Assembly (NCBI GenBank): GCA_037043455.1
Contig: JAWPHD010003103.1
Span: 62,001-126,000, forward strand
Length of the DNA: 64,000 nt
Direction: 5' to 3'
Source of the DNA: Cyrtodaria siliqua
Lineage: Eukaryota > Mollusca > Bivalvia > Adapedonta > Hiatellidae
The position numbers were made by a program, and so were the translations under genes. Every line of letters begins with the position of its first letter. Positions within the stretch are counted from its first letter, which is position 1. Shown here in pieces: positions 40,974-52,049 of the stretch. Below the pieces are notes generated by a model. It saw only the letters and a list, made by a program, of their open reading frames with translations. It did no database searches and had not been told where the DNA came from.

Positions 40974-41403
40974 TCAAAGTTTCAACTCGTTGGCAATTTT
41001 CGACGCTATGTTCTTAAAACCTATGGAAGTGCCCGATATTCGCTTAAAGCGTACCCCATTGAGTGATAGTCTGGGTAATTTACACACTTCCATCTCCCAC
41101 TGCACTAGACTGTCCGTATTTGGGTCACCATGTACACAGAGTAGGAGAAACTTCTCTCTTTGTTCGTAATCACAGTTATTTGCATCCAACACTTTGCGTA
41201 TTTCCTTCATCATGTCATTGGGGTCCATCGAGCTTGTCGTTTTCATGCTCCATGTGAATCTCAGGGAGCGAGGTTTCACTGCCTCGCCCGTGCCGCCCAT
41301 CTGAGTGCCGCTGATGCCACCGCTGTGGTGGTGAACACCGCCGCCTGTGCCAATGCCCCCGCTGTCGCGCTGACCCTCGTTAATCGACCTGCGGAACAAT
41401 TTG
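40974..41403 (-). CDS. MARK: MARK/PAR-1 kinase, terminal exon with KA1 domain
   Basis: The exon runs from an acceptor (TTCTAATTTTCAG on the minus strand, AG at 41404-41405) to TGA at 40974-40976. It begins in KLFRRSINE, passes through a G/H-rich linker and then encodes the kinase-associated-1 domain: [60 protein letters not shown] and the terminal [14 protein letters not shown]. This is almost residue-for-residue the C-terminus of vertebrate MARK1-4 and fly PAR-1. KA1 binds acidic phospholipids and restrains the Ser/Thr kinase domain; the enzyme phosphorylates MAPs and polarity proteins at the cell cortex. The catalytic domain, UBA and spacer must lie on exons at higher coordinates, none of which I could identify in the window. 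The exon is intact and uses normal codons, in contrast to all other coding sequence here. Confidence 0.95.
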
Positions 41404-43388
41404 CTGAAAATTAGAATCAGGGGACATAATTAGTGTTGGCAGGCTCTCTCAATGTGGTCTATGACAGGGGTTCCTGGAATGCAGCGTGGCAACATTTAAC
41501 TACGTCAATGCATATTGTCATCAGCACACTTTTACATTTCACAGCATTTATTGCTTCCTCTTTATTTGATATTTTTATAGTTATTTTTTAATTTATTTTT
41601 TATTTAATGTGGATCATTTTGCTTTTGATTTACTTTTTTTGTTTTACAAACCTTTCAACACAGTCTCCTCACCCAACAAAATTAATAAAATTCAATCTCT
41701 TATTTCATTTATTTTAAGAAAAGCAATATGATTGTGATGCTTACAACGGCTACATTTAAACATTTTGAAGACCGCGAGTCATGACACTGGACGGGCAGTA
41801 AGCAATAATTGGTAACGAGAGGAACATCCGAGATCAGAAACATTAATGAAAAATAACGACAGAATGTAACTTTCAAGTTTTGTACGACTTGTTCAGATTT
41901 CCACATGAAATCTGAATCTCAGCCACACCTCCTCTTTTTTTTTTTTTAAATAGTACCGTGTAATTAAAAGGTTTGTCCTTCTCTAATCTTTTTTTTATGT
42001 ATACAAAAACAGATAGGTTACCACTGAAAACATTAATTGCTGGAGAATAAACTAGGAATTTAAAATTGAATGTATTTTTTACTTTCTGCTGGCCTTTTTA
42101 CTGCATACTTTTATTTAATAAAGTTTATCAAGTGTAGACATTTATTCATGAAAATATCAATCTCAGATTGTTTTTAGGTGAATATTAAAAATGTTGTTTC
42201 ATTTATACATCAATGAATCATGATTGATCAATATGAATTATCTCAATTCTTATTATTACATCCATCTGTGCAGTAGTGCAGGGAGGACTTTAAACTCACA
42301 ATATGTCTGGTGGCTTATACCCTGAAAATTACTGCGTCAATTTCTATATAATACCACACGTGTTCATTTACTAGTTATACCTATTTTTACCACATGTACT
42401 AATTTTAATAAGATTTATTTTAACTTTTAAGAATAAACTAGGAGCATAATGGTATGAAATATATATGAAAATCCTATACCAGCACTGTCGGTCAGTTTTA
42501 CAAGTTGTGGTTATGTATCGACTAGTGATACATTTTGAATGAACACAGCGGTTAACACTTTGTCTCAACTTCGTAATTAAAGGCCCAACTGCGGTATAAA
42601 AGCCACTAGATGGAGCTGGGGCAGGTTTTTCATTTAAACTTATACAGGGTTAAATTAGGCAGTCCTTTTTCGAAATATTGAAAATTCCACCTCATAAAAA
42701 AATTCAATATTTGGCCCAGATGTAAACTATTATTAAACAATTGTATTGATGAAAACAATTTTGTGAAAAAGTATTTCTTATTTCTAGTTTCATTTTTTTT
42801 TAAAACCCAGAAATTTGAAAATATGGGGGAGGAACCTGTGGGTTTATGAACTGAGAAGTGTACATAAATACACATGGTAGTGTTTACAGCAGACAACACT
42901 CAAGCGTTACGACTAAGAGATAGGCAGTAGTTATATTGTGTGTGAACCTCCATAGCAATACTATGAGATGGGATGTTAGTATCTGTGTACTTAACAAATC
43001 ATCTCTACTATTTTCACATCAGAATCAGAAACATCACCACTTCTATATATCCCACCCATGAAAATTGAACATTCCCTCCTCAGGCTCAGTGATGTATAAC
43101 TATATACAATGTAATTCCTTTTCTTATTATCTCCATCATGTCCAGCCTAACAATAATTTTACAGTTATGTTTTATTTTTGAATTTTTATTTCAAACACAA
43201 TGTCATCCTAATATATATCCAAATTATACACATATCTTGTATACTGCAGTATATATATATGATGTTTCTCCAGACTATAATTGGCAATTAATTTTCAACA
43301 CTGATGTCAGTGAAGTTCTGTTTAGTCATCAGATTACATAAATTTTGGCAGCCACAGTTCATAGCAATTCTTTTTTATGTGATAAACA
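41404..43388. other. MARK intron sequence, no other feature
   Basis: AT-rich sequence with poly(T)-type runs (41571-41645, 41930-41950). It must be intronic or upstream of the terminal exon. No exon with conserved MARK spacer sequence was recognised. Confidence 0.5.
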
Positions 43389-44187
43389 GCACTCGTTAGA
43401 GGCCAGTTTCCGTCCAAGCCCAGTTTCCGTCATTCTCATTTAAAAAACGTTTTTACACTGCAAATAAATTACGCGGTCACTTATTGTCAGACGTTTATAA
43501 CTGAAGATTGGAAACAGGAAAAACAACCAAAAAGTAAATAAGCGGTACAAAAATGAAAGGGATTTCTCCGAAAAAGGTGTTTACTTCCTTATATGGCATT
43601 GGGGATGCGCGCGCATACTGCCGCATAATAAACTATTAAAAAAATAACACTGTAATGACGTCATATTTTTATCGCTCATCAGTGGACGCAGTTAAAATAT
43701 ACCATGATTATATAGTTTAACCAAAGAGAAGCAACTCGTACAACCTGTATCTAATTGATTTACACAGAGTTACTGTAAATTGTCGTCGTTGAACATTTTA
43801 CACTGACGTTACCAGGCGCATTGTTATAACGATCGATGTGACTGATGGAACAATGCAAACTTACCATTATTACAATGAAATTGTTGAATAGACTTGCAAA
43901 CAAGTTTCTAATTCATAAAAGTTTACTGTATAAACTGTTTACTGAATCTATCACTCGATAAAATACATGACGGAAACTGGGCTTGTAAACAAAATCAATT
44001 TTAGTCTATTTATAAAAAGGTCACTTGCCACTTCGATAATTTATATAAAACAAAATTCTTTGGTATCAAATTTCCAGAAATAGGTAACCTAATAGAAAAT
44101 AGAGTAAAAATTGTCAGGATACATAGATTTGTCTGAAAAATTAGTTTATGTTCACATAAGTGACGGAAAGTGGCCCCCGACGAGTAC
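43389..44187. mobile_element. 0.8-kb TIR element, non-autonomous
   Basis: The left end GCACTCGTTAGAGGCCAGTT and the reverse complement of the right end GTACTCGTCGGGGGCCACTT share 21 of 26 positions through TTTCCGTC. A second, internal inverted pair is perfect: CAAGCCCAGTTTCCGTCAT at 43415-43433 and its complement at about 43968-43986. The interior has no ORF. A target-site duplication is not evident. It is probably a DNA transposon derivative inside the MARK intron. Confidence 0.65.
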
Positions 44188-44592
44188 AGAAATTAGATGG
44201 AAATAAAAGAGTAAGTAAAATATATATAATACTGAAAAAACATTTCACAAACAGAAGTTACATAGATTGGAGTCATTTGATTAAAAAACATTACTCCTAG
44301 CTGATTTGTAAGTACATTTTTGTGTTGTCTGCTTGCAGAGAGAGAGAGTTGTTTACATGTGCTACTTTTAGAGTCATTCGCTGTAACTGACCGACCTGTG
44401 TAGCTGATGTAATTGATGACACACCTCCAATTGCTCCCTACTAGGATAGGCAATGTTGCCCATTTAAGATGCCAATTGTTCCGAATGCACAATGTTAGCA
44501 ATTATTGTAAATTGAGAACACTGTTCGCGGTATTGCTAAAATAACTCTAGATGGTAAAACGCATTCTTTTCCAAATGACAAAACAATAGGCC
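44188..44592. other. No gene recognised
   Basis: A 102-codon minus-strand ORF (44193-44501) has no conserved motif and overlaps AT-rich sequence. Confidence 0.4.
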
Positions 44593-46470
44593 CAAGAGGG
44601 CCTGTGAACGCTCTACTGGCTGTTATACCATTGATGAATCGTGTCGTACTACATGGTGTCTAGAGTGTACACAAGGTTTTTCAAGTATTTGACCTAGTGA
44701 CCTAGTTTTTGACCCCATGGAACCCATTTTCGAACTTGACCAAAATATAATTAAGACAACATTTCGACAAAGTTTCATCAAGATCGGGTCAGAAATATGG
44801 CCTCTAGAGTGTACACAAGGTTTTTCAAGTATTTGACCTAGTGACCTAGTTTTTGACCCTGTGTGACCCATTTTCGAACTTTAGCAAGCTATAATTGAGA
44901 CAAATATTCTGACAAAATTGCATCAAGATCGGGTCAAAAATATGGCCTCTAGAGTGTACACACGGTTTTTCCAAAGTTTGACCTAGTGACCTAGTTTTTA
45001 ACCCCATGTGACCCATTTTTGAACTTGACCAAGATATAATTAAGACAAACATTTTGACAACGTTTCATCAAGATTGGGTCAGAAATACGGCTTCTAGAGT
45101 GTACACAAGGTTTTTCAAGTATTTGACCTAGTGACCTAGTTTTTAACCCCATGTGACCCATTTTCAAACTTGACCAAGATATAATTAAGACAAACATTCT
45201 GACAAAGTTGCATCAAGCTCGGGTCAAAAATATGGCCTCTAGAGTGTACACAAGGTTTTTCCAATATTTGACCTAGTGACCTAGTTTTTAACTTCATGTG
45301 ACCCATTTCCGAACTTGATCAAGATATAATTAAGATAAACAATTTGACAAAGTTTCATCAAGATTGGTTAACAAATATGACCTCTAGAGTGTACACAAGT
45401 TTTTTCAAGTATTTGACCTAGTGACCTAGTTTTTGACCCCACATGACCCATATAATTAAGATAAACAATTTGACAAAGTTTCATCAAGATCGGGTCAAAA
45501 ATATGGCCTCTATAGTGTACACAAGGTTTTTCCAATATTTGACCTAGTGACCTAGTTTTTGACCCCACATGACCCATTTTCGAACTTGACCGAGATTTCA
45601 TTGAGACAAACAATTAAGATAAACATTCTGACAAAGTTGCATCAAGCTCGGGTCAAAAATATGGCCTCTAGAGTGTACACAAGGTTTTTCCAATATTTGA
45701 CCTAGTGACCTAGTTTTTAACTTCATGTGACCCATTTCCGAACTTGATCAAGATATAATTAAGATAAACAATTTGACAAAGTTTCATCAAGATTGGTTAA
45801 CAAATATGACCTCTAGAGTGTACACAAGTTTTTTCAAGTATTTGACCTAGTGACCTAGTTTTTGACCCCACATGACCCATTTTTGAACTTGACCGAGATT
45901 TAATTGAGACAAACATTCTGACAAAGTTTCATCAAGATCGGGTCAAAAATATGGCCTCTAGAGTGTATACACGGTTTTTCCAAAGTTTGACCTAGTTTTT
46001 AACACCATGTGACCCATTTTTGAACTTGACCAAGATATAATTAAGACAAACATTTTGACAAAGTTTCATCAAGATTGGGTCAGAAATACGGCTTCTAGAG
46101 TGTACACAAGGTTTTTCAAGTATTTGACCTAGTGACCTAGTTTTTAACCCCATGTGACCCATTTTCAAACTTGACCAAGATATAATTAAGACAAACATTC
46201 TGACAAAGTTGCATCAAGCTCGGGTCAAAAATATGGCCTCTAGAGTGTACACAAGGTTTTTCCAATATTTGACCTAGTGACCTAGTTTTTGACCCCACAT
46301 GACCCATTTTCGAACTTGACCGAGATTTCATTGAGACAAACATTCTGACAAAGTTTCATGATGATTGCATCAGAAATGTGGCCTCTAGAGTGTACACAAG
46401 CAAAAGTTAACGGACGGACGGACAACACACCATCCCATAAGCTCTGCTGGCCCTTGGCCAGTAGAGCTAA
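44593..46470 (+). mobile_element. CAAGAGG...AGAGCTAA repeat, copy 3, carrying a tandem array
   Basis: Starts CAAGAGGGCCTGTGAACGCT then CTACTGGCTG. Ends ACGGACGGACGGACAACACA (46420-46439), CATAAGCTCTGCTGGCCCTT and GGCCAGTAGAGCTAA. The termini correspond to those at 16996-17827 and 36189-37165, but the interior is a different array of ~145-bp units. No coding capacity. Confidence 0.75.
44640..46400 (-). repeat. ~145-bp tandem array (~12 copies)
   Basis: Each unit has GGCCTCTAGAGTGTACACAA, GGTTTTTCAAGTATTTGACC, TAGTGACCTAGTTTTTGACC, CCATGTGACCCATTTTCGAA, CTTGACCAAGATATAATTAA and GACAAAGTTTCATCAAGATC. The minus-strand ORFs (TRSLGQILEKPCVHSRGHI) are by-products. A block of about 1 kb is repeated: the unit at 44991-45197 is nearly identical to 45992-46198. 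Confidence 0.95.
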
Positions 46471-47410
46471 TGAATATTACACAAATTGTCTGTATAATGA
46501 TGAAAAGCAAAAAATAGTTCTGTATAATAAAATAAATCTTGCATCCACGCTCAGCCTTAGATATTATTTTTCTCTGGTTGACAATATCCACTGTCACTCT
46601 CATTGGAATGCAATATTTATATAATCTTATGCCAGATAATGCAAAAATGCTCCGAACTTGTGAACAATTAAAATCAGTCCAGTTCTGGCATAGTATGAGC
46701 AAATACTGTCAACTAAATAAACTCTTCATACATGTACAAAATATGTTTTTCATTTATATTTTTTATGTTCTATTTGTCCTAAAAATGTGCATGCTCCCAA
46801 ATAAAAGAATATATTTTTGGTTAGAAATAATACAATATGCGAATTTTAGTAATATAACAAAACTGCTGATGTATGTATAAATGGCCAATAATAATGCATG
46901 CAGAACTCGTTTGTGAAAAGCTGAAACTCATCAACTATCATGCTGCGATGGAACTTTTTGCGTGAATTTTACAAAACAGTATTTAAACGTGCGATACTTT
47001 AATAGGAAATTCTCTTGCTACTTTTGTGATTGCATGTACACTTGTCATACCATTTGCTAAGTAAAGAACTAATCAAATGAAGCCATATCTGTTTGAAATA
47101 ATTCTCCAAGTTACTCACATCCTCCTAGCTTAGCTATATTGAGCATTTTCACTGAATTAACCGGATAAGTCATTTTTTAGTCTCTGGTCAATAGTGATAA
47201 ACACTAACTGATGCTGTTACAGACACAGATATCGAATACAAGTTTTATAGAACAATATATATATATATATTATTTGTGCTGTATTGTATATACAGGGTGA
47301 AAGTAAAGTTACATTATATATTGACATAAACTTGGTGATATGTGATTTAAATGGAACTATGATGGCGTGATACATAAAGATTGGCCAGAAGACACTACTG
47401 GTTTTGCTTA
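46471..47410. other. No gene recognised
   Basis: AT-rich. The ORF at 46539-46880 is hydrophobic and low in complexity (FIYIFYVLFVLKM), and an antisense ORF overlaps it. Neither has support. A short TA tract lies at 47254-47270. Confidence 0.4.
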
Positions 47411-47419
47411 AATGAGCTC

Positions 47420-47690
47420 GGAGCCGTCCATTACTATTTAGGCATCCCTGTCAACTGTCATGGATTGTTTACAAGTCTGCAGGCACGGAGTCTCCATTAC
47501 TATTTAGCCATCCCTGTCAACAGTCAAGGATTGTTCACAAGTCTGGAGGCACGGAGTCTCCATTACTATTTAGGCATCCCTGTCAATAGTCATGGATTGT
47601 TCACAAGTCTGGAGGCACGGAGCCGTCCATTACTATTTAGTCATCCCTGTCAACAGTCAAGGATTGTTCACACGTCTGGAGCTGTCTCCT
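47420..47690 (+). repeat. 66-bp tandem repeat, four copies
   Basis: Units contain GGCACGGAGTCTCCATTACT, ATTTAGGCATCCCTGTCAAC and GTCAAGGATTGTTCACAAGT. Period 66 (22 codons) opens a plus-strand ORF with LHYYLGIPVNSHGLFTSLEA repeats. No start, splice or homology evidence makes it a gene. Confidence 0.9.
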
Positions 47691-47773
47691 ACTCTACTAC
47701 ATGAGTGGTAAAAAATAATCAAGTTTCATTTTGTTAAACAGTCTTGGAATTGAGTTTGACATAATCAAGGACA

Positions 47774-48309
47774 TTAAAGGGGTTGTTGCACTATTCTGGA
47801 ACTAGCTTTATTTAAGAGGGCGTTAAAAGCCATGGAAAAAAGCTGAAAGAATTATCAAAATATCATAAAAAAAATACAGGAGATATGATCTTTTAAGAAT
47901 TTCAAAAATTCTCAATCGGAGGCAGCCATTTTGGATTGATGATGTCATCGCGCCTTTTTACCATTTATTGCATATTGATAAATATCATTTAAAACATCAC
48001 TGCAAATATCTGTAAGATATGTAAATCGTAAAAAGAGCAAATACAGTATAAATATTTTACTTTGTATTTATAATTATATACATTTATTTGCTTTAAACAC
48101 TATTTATTATCCATCTTCCATATATGGAAAAAGGCGTGATGACATGATCATTCAAAAATGGCTGCCTCCATTGGAGTCTTTTTGCACATTTTCAAAAGGT
48201 CATATCTCCTGTATTTTTAAAGATAGATTGATACTTTTTCAGCTTTTTCCACGATTTTTAAAGCCCTTTTAAATTAAACTAGTTCCAGAAAAGTGCAACA
48301 TCCCCTTAA
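47774..48309. mobile_element. TTAA-ended foldback element, copy 2
   Basis: 536 bp with inverted repeats of about 200 bp: left TTAAAGGGGTTGTTGCACTA against right TTAAGGGGATGTTGCACTT (reverse complement). Arms include ATACAGGAGATATGA and GGAGGCAGCCATTTTGGATT. Terminal TTAA on both sides. The arms also match the element at 36051-37425 (AGCTGAAAGAATTAT, GGTCATATCTCC). The AT-rich centre has no ORF. Confidence 0.85.
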
Positions 48310-48930
48310 ACTCTGTAACATATTGCTAGATTATTATCAAACCCAACCAACAAGTTTATGGCACAAACATTAATACCAAATTTATTGAAGATACAATTTC
48401 CTGAATTGCAAACCATTTACTTAAACCATATTGAAGGCCCACAACTCTATAACACATGCCTGAGTTGTTGTACCAAGTCTGGTGAAAATCAGAAGAAAGT
48501 TGGATACTATTTATTAAAATCATTGCATAAACAAGCTGAAAAGCTTATTTGATGAACAATGGTGTGCAATAACTAGGTAACGCACATGCCCATTTTGGTG
48601 GTGTCTGAAATCTTTTACTCATGTTATAGTGGGGAAAAAATGAGCTAACGGACAAATGGATGATGCCAGACAACACGCCATTGCATATGGCCTTTGACCA
48701 AGGAACAGGTACATTAAACATTCTATCAAAATGTTATTTCAATGATTTAAAGAAAACTAATCCAACAATTTTCCTAAAAGGGAAACAGTTTTGTTACCTG
48801 TACTGTAGACCTATTTTGTCATTTTAATTTTTGTTCAGTGTTTAAATTGATTTTAAAGTCACTTTCTATTAAATGCATTTTTTTTTTTAGTCTTTAGTCG
48901 ACATGGAAATGTTGTACAGTGCTAAGGTTT
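48310..48930. repeat. Weak dispersed repeat; otherwise nothing
   Basis: 48355-48720 has the usual dispersed-repeat order: AAGTCTGGTGAAAATCAGAA, then ACGGACAAATGGATG (48649-48663) and GCATATGGCCTTTGACCAAG. The 64-codon ORF at 48358-48552 falls within it and is not a gene. Confidence 0.45.
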
Positions 48931-48934
48931 ATAG

Positions 48935-49345
48935 TCCTCTGACCACAAGGGTACACGTACTTCGTCCTTCCACATGTTTTGGCACAATTAATAAGAGTGC
49001 AGACATTTACTCTTTGCTCATAACTTAACTACCTTTGATTTATGTACCATAAGGGTACACGTCCTTCCATGTGTTTTGGCACAATTAACAAGAGTGCAGA
49101 CATATATTCTTTGCTCATACCTGAACTAATGTTTGATTTATGTACCACAAGGGTACGCGTCCTTCCATGTGTTTTGGCACAATTAACAAGAGTGCAGACA
49201 TATATTCTTTGCTCATACCTGAACTAATGTTTGATTTATGTACCACAAGGGTACGCGTCCTTCCACGTGTTTTGGCACAATTAACAAGAGTGCAGACATA
49301 TATTTTTTGCTCATAACTTAACTCATCTTTGATTTATGTATTTTT
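48935..49345 (+). repeat. ~98-bp tandem repeat, four copies
   Basis: Units contain GTACCACAAGGGTACGCGTC, CTTCCATGTGTTTTGGCACA, ATTAACAAGAGTGCAGACAT and TTTGCTCATACCTGAACT. The first is more diverged and about 105 bp long. Confidence 0.92.
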
Positions 49346-49984
49346 TGTTAAGTGTGTTGAAATGACTATAGCACCTGAGGGTCAGCTACATACCAAGGAA
49401 CCACCTCTCTACACAAGGAGAGCCAACCAAAATAGGGAGGGGAGGCTATTTGGTGTTAGCAAAGGGAGATAATAATCATCATAATAATACAAGTAACAGC
49501 CACAGTACAACTGCTAAATAAACATAAACAATAAGAAGCTTCAATATAAATGCTATAACTATGTTTTTATTTCTTGAACCCTTCCATGACAAAACCATTT
49601 TTCTTTTTCTATTTATAATAATAATAGTATTTATAATTGTAATGGAATGTGCCAAGGTAGAACTCTAGCCAAAGATAAGAGTGTCTCCGCTTATATAAAT
49701 ATGCAAGTCAGCATTGTTTTATTAAAGGTTTGGGTGTACTATTTCTGGTCTGTACATAGAAGGGTTGTAGTTTCTTCTAATGCTTTCATACCTTGAAATA
49801 CTAGTAGTCATATTTGATTTCCTCAAGTGGCGCAAGTTAAAAAGAAGAGAAATGTAAACAATTATGGTTCACCAGAAAAAGTATGTATTAAGATTCTATG
49901 TTAAAGCTATTCAAGAAACTATTGACAATATCCATAGAAACATGGTACAATTATAAATATGATGGTAAAATAACTGCACTACAG
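49346..49984. other. No gene recognised
   Basis: AT-rich spacer without repeats or coding signal. Confidence 0.4.
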
Positions 49985-50232
49985 CCCTTATATCCTCACA
50001 TCAAAGAATAACCAGTTTATGACAAAAGCCAAACAAATTGAGCAATGAGTAATTGGCCAATGAGTAACCAGTTTGTGACAACAGGCAAACAAATTAGCCA
50101 TGAGTAGCAGGCAAACAAATTGGCCAATGAGTAACCAGTAAGTGACAATTGGCCAGTAAGTAATAGGCAAACAAATTGGCCAATGAGTAACTAGTTAGAC
50201 ACAAAAGGCAAAACAAACAGGCCAATGAGTCT
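49985..50232 (+). repeat. Irregular repeats of CAAATTGGCCAATGAGTAACC
   Basis: About six imperfect units built from AATTGGCCAATGAGTAAC and GTGACAACAGGCAAACAAA, of variable length (about 30-45 bp). The minus-strand 60-codon ORF is a by-product. Confidence 0.75.
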
Positions 50233-51340
50233 GAATGTTTGAGATAACTGTTGTGAGTGCATACTTACTTTGCTCTACCAGAACGACAGCTCAGTTAAAC
50301 AAGAATGGTAGGCTACATATGCTACATGTTAGAACCTACAGTGCACTTGTACTAACAAGCAGTTTTTCACACACCATATTTCAAAGACGGACATTTGTTC
50401 CAGTCTCTACCAGATTAATGTACCATCTTCCAAAATGTTAATGTAGACAATTTCAAATGAAAATGCATGTTTTGGAGATTCATAATTAGTTACCAAAGCT
50501 CCGTCTAGCAGTGTCAATACCATGCAAGCATTACAGGTTAATGATGAAATATGTGTAATTATATATTAAATGCGAGCCAAAATGAAGCATGAATGAATTT
50601 TAAATATGCTGTCATATAAATGCTGCGTCATTACAGAAAACATAAAATGGGTAATTGCATAACAATGCACCAACAGTTGAGAATGCAAGTATTTGACATT
50701 TTGAGCCCCACATTTGAAGTGCTTTCCAGTGATGAGTATATAAGTAACATTCAAAAAGTGGGTCACAATCTTTTTATGTTTTTTGTTGTTTGTATATATA
50801 ACTGATGTTTGTCACACCAACTGTTATTTATCAACACTCATGCAGGCCTATTTCAAAGCACATGGTTTCTAATGTGGGGCTCAACAACTACTGCTACATA
50901 CAATGCAACACATGCACACGTCACACTGGTCATAACAAACACATGTCACACATGTCACACATTTGAAGGGAGGCTCAGACATTAATGGTTATTGATTTTG
51001 ACTGATTTACTTTTGTCCGCCAAGACATTTTTTATTCGAAGTTGAATGTATACCACTGAAATGTTCAAGTAAATAATGCAAAACTGATCTAACAACAAAG
51101 AGGAAATCTGGACAACATCCTATTAACAGTATAAATGAAATACACACAAATGAATATTTTAAAACACACATATCAAATTGGCTTTACTAAGTGATCCCTT
51201 TATGTCAGCCATGTTATGCTGGTGACATTAATCTGTTAGTGGTATCTTTTATTTGTGTTAGTCATTACCTAAATATCTTTGGAAAACACTAGAGTAAAAT
51301 GATGCCAATTTGAAAATTTGCCAACATGAACAAAAAAGAA
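50233..51340. other. No gene recognised
   Basis: Short ORFs on both strands without motifs. A CACATGTCACAC-rich stretch lies at 50930-50965. Confidence 0.4.
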
Positions 51341-51790
51341 TCGCTCACCTGATGACCTCGCCCATTTGCAACATTTACAGAAGTGGATGAGATAAAAAAA
51401 GAGGTCTTGGTTAAGTTAAGAGTTGTTTTTCCTTCCCCCACCTCCTTATTATTATGTCTACGTAAAACTGTGGACCCAGGGTAACCAGGTGAACAAACTT
51501 GTTACTGGACCATAATCTTATGCTGCATGTAATATATGAGAGCTCTACGCTTTGGTTTGTTAGATAATATTTTTAAAGCTTTTCACTGTAGAACTGTAGA
51601 ACTATGTAAAACATGACCCCTGGGGCCGGGCCAAATATGACCTTAGGGTCACAATTTGAACCAACTTGGTACAAGACCATAAGCAGTTTCTGAGAAGAAG
51701 TTGTTTAAAGCAAACGTTAATGACGACAAATGGACAGACGAACGATGGGTGATCCCAATAGCTAACCTCTGAGCCGTTGGCTCGGGTGAG
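51341..51790 (+). repeat. Dispersed bivalve-type repeat modules
   Basis: GAATCGCTCACCTGATGACC (51339-51358), CAGGTGAACAAACTTGTTAC, ATGTAATATATGAGAGCTCT, CTGGGGCCGGGCCA and a terminal GGACAGACGAACGATGG (51733-51749) then GCCGTTGGCTCGGGTGAGCT. The GTGAACAAACTTG block also occurs at 22400. Non-coding. Confidence 0.65.
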
Positions 51791-52049
51791 CTACCAACCT
51801 CTCTTACTGAGATGTAATGGAGGGGAGTGGGAATGCTGTCATCTTGGGAGGCAAGGAAACACACAATGTGTAAGGGCATCACTCAAGAAACATTGTGGTA
51901 AGCATTAGTGTCTAAGAAGTAGGCAGTGATTTCCCTCTCTCTCCAGTACCATGTTTCCTGTTTAAATTCTTCTGCACTTACCCAAATCTTCCATCTGAAG
52001 TTAATGATATATCAGCTAGCGGTGCAGACAGGCAGTGTGTAGGCAAGGA

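Noticed and set aside
46539..46880. 113-codon ORF with hydrophobic stretch
   Set aside because: AT-rich composition explains the hydrophobic residues; overlapping antisense ORF and no motif.
51310..51360. Minus-strand GTCATCAG|GTGAGCGATTC resembling a splice donor
   Set aside because: It is part of a dispersed repeat module (GAATCGCTCACCTGATGACC) rather than a unique exon end.
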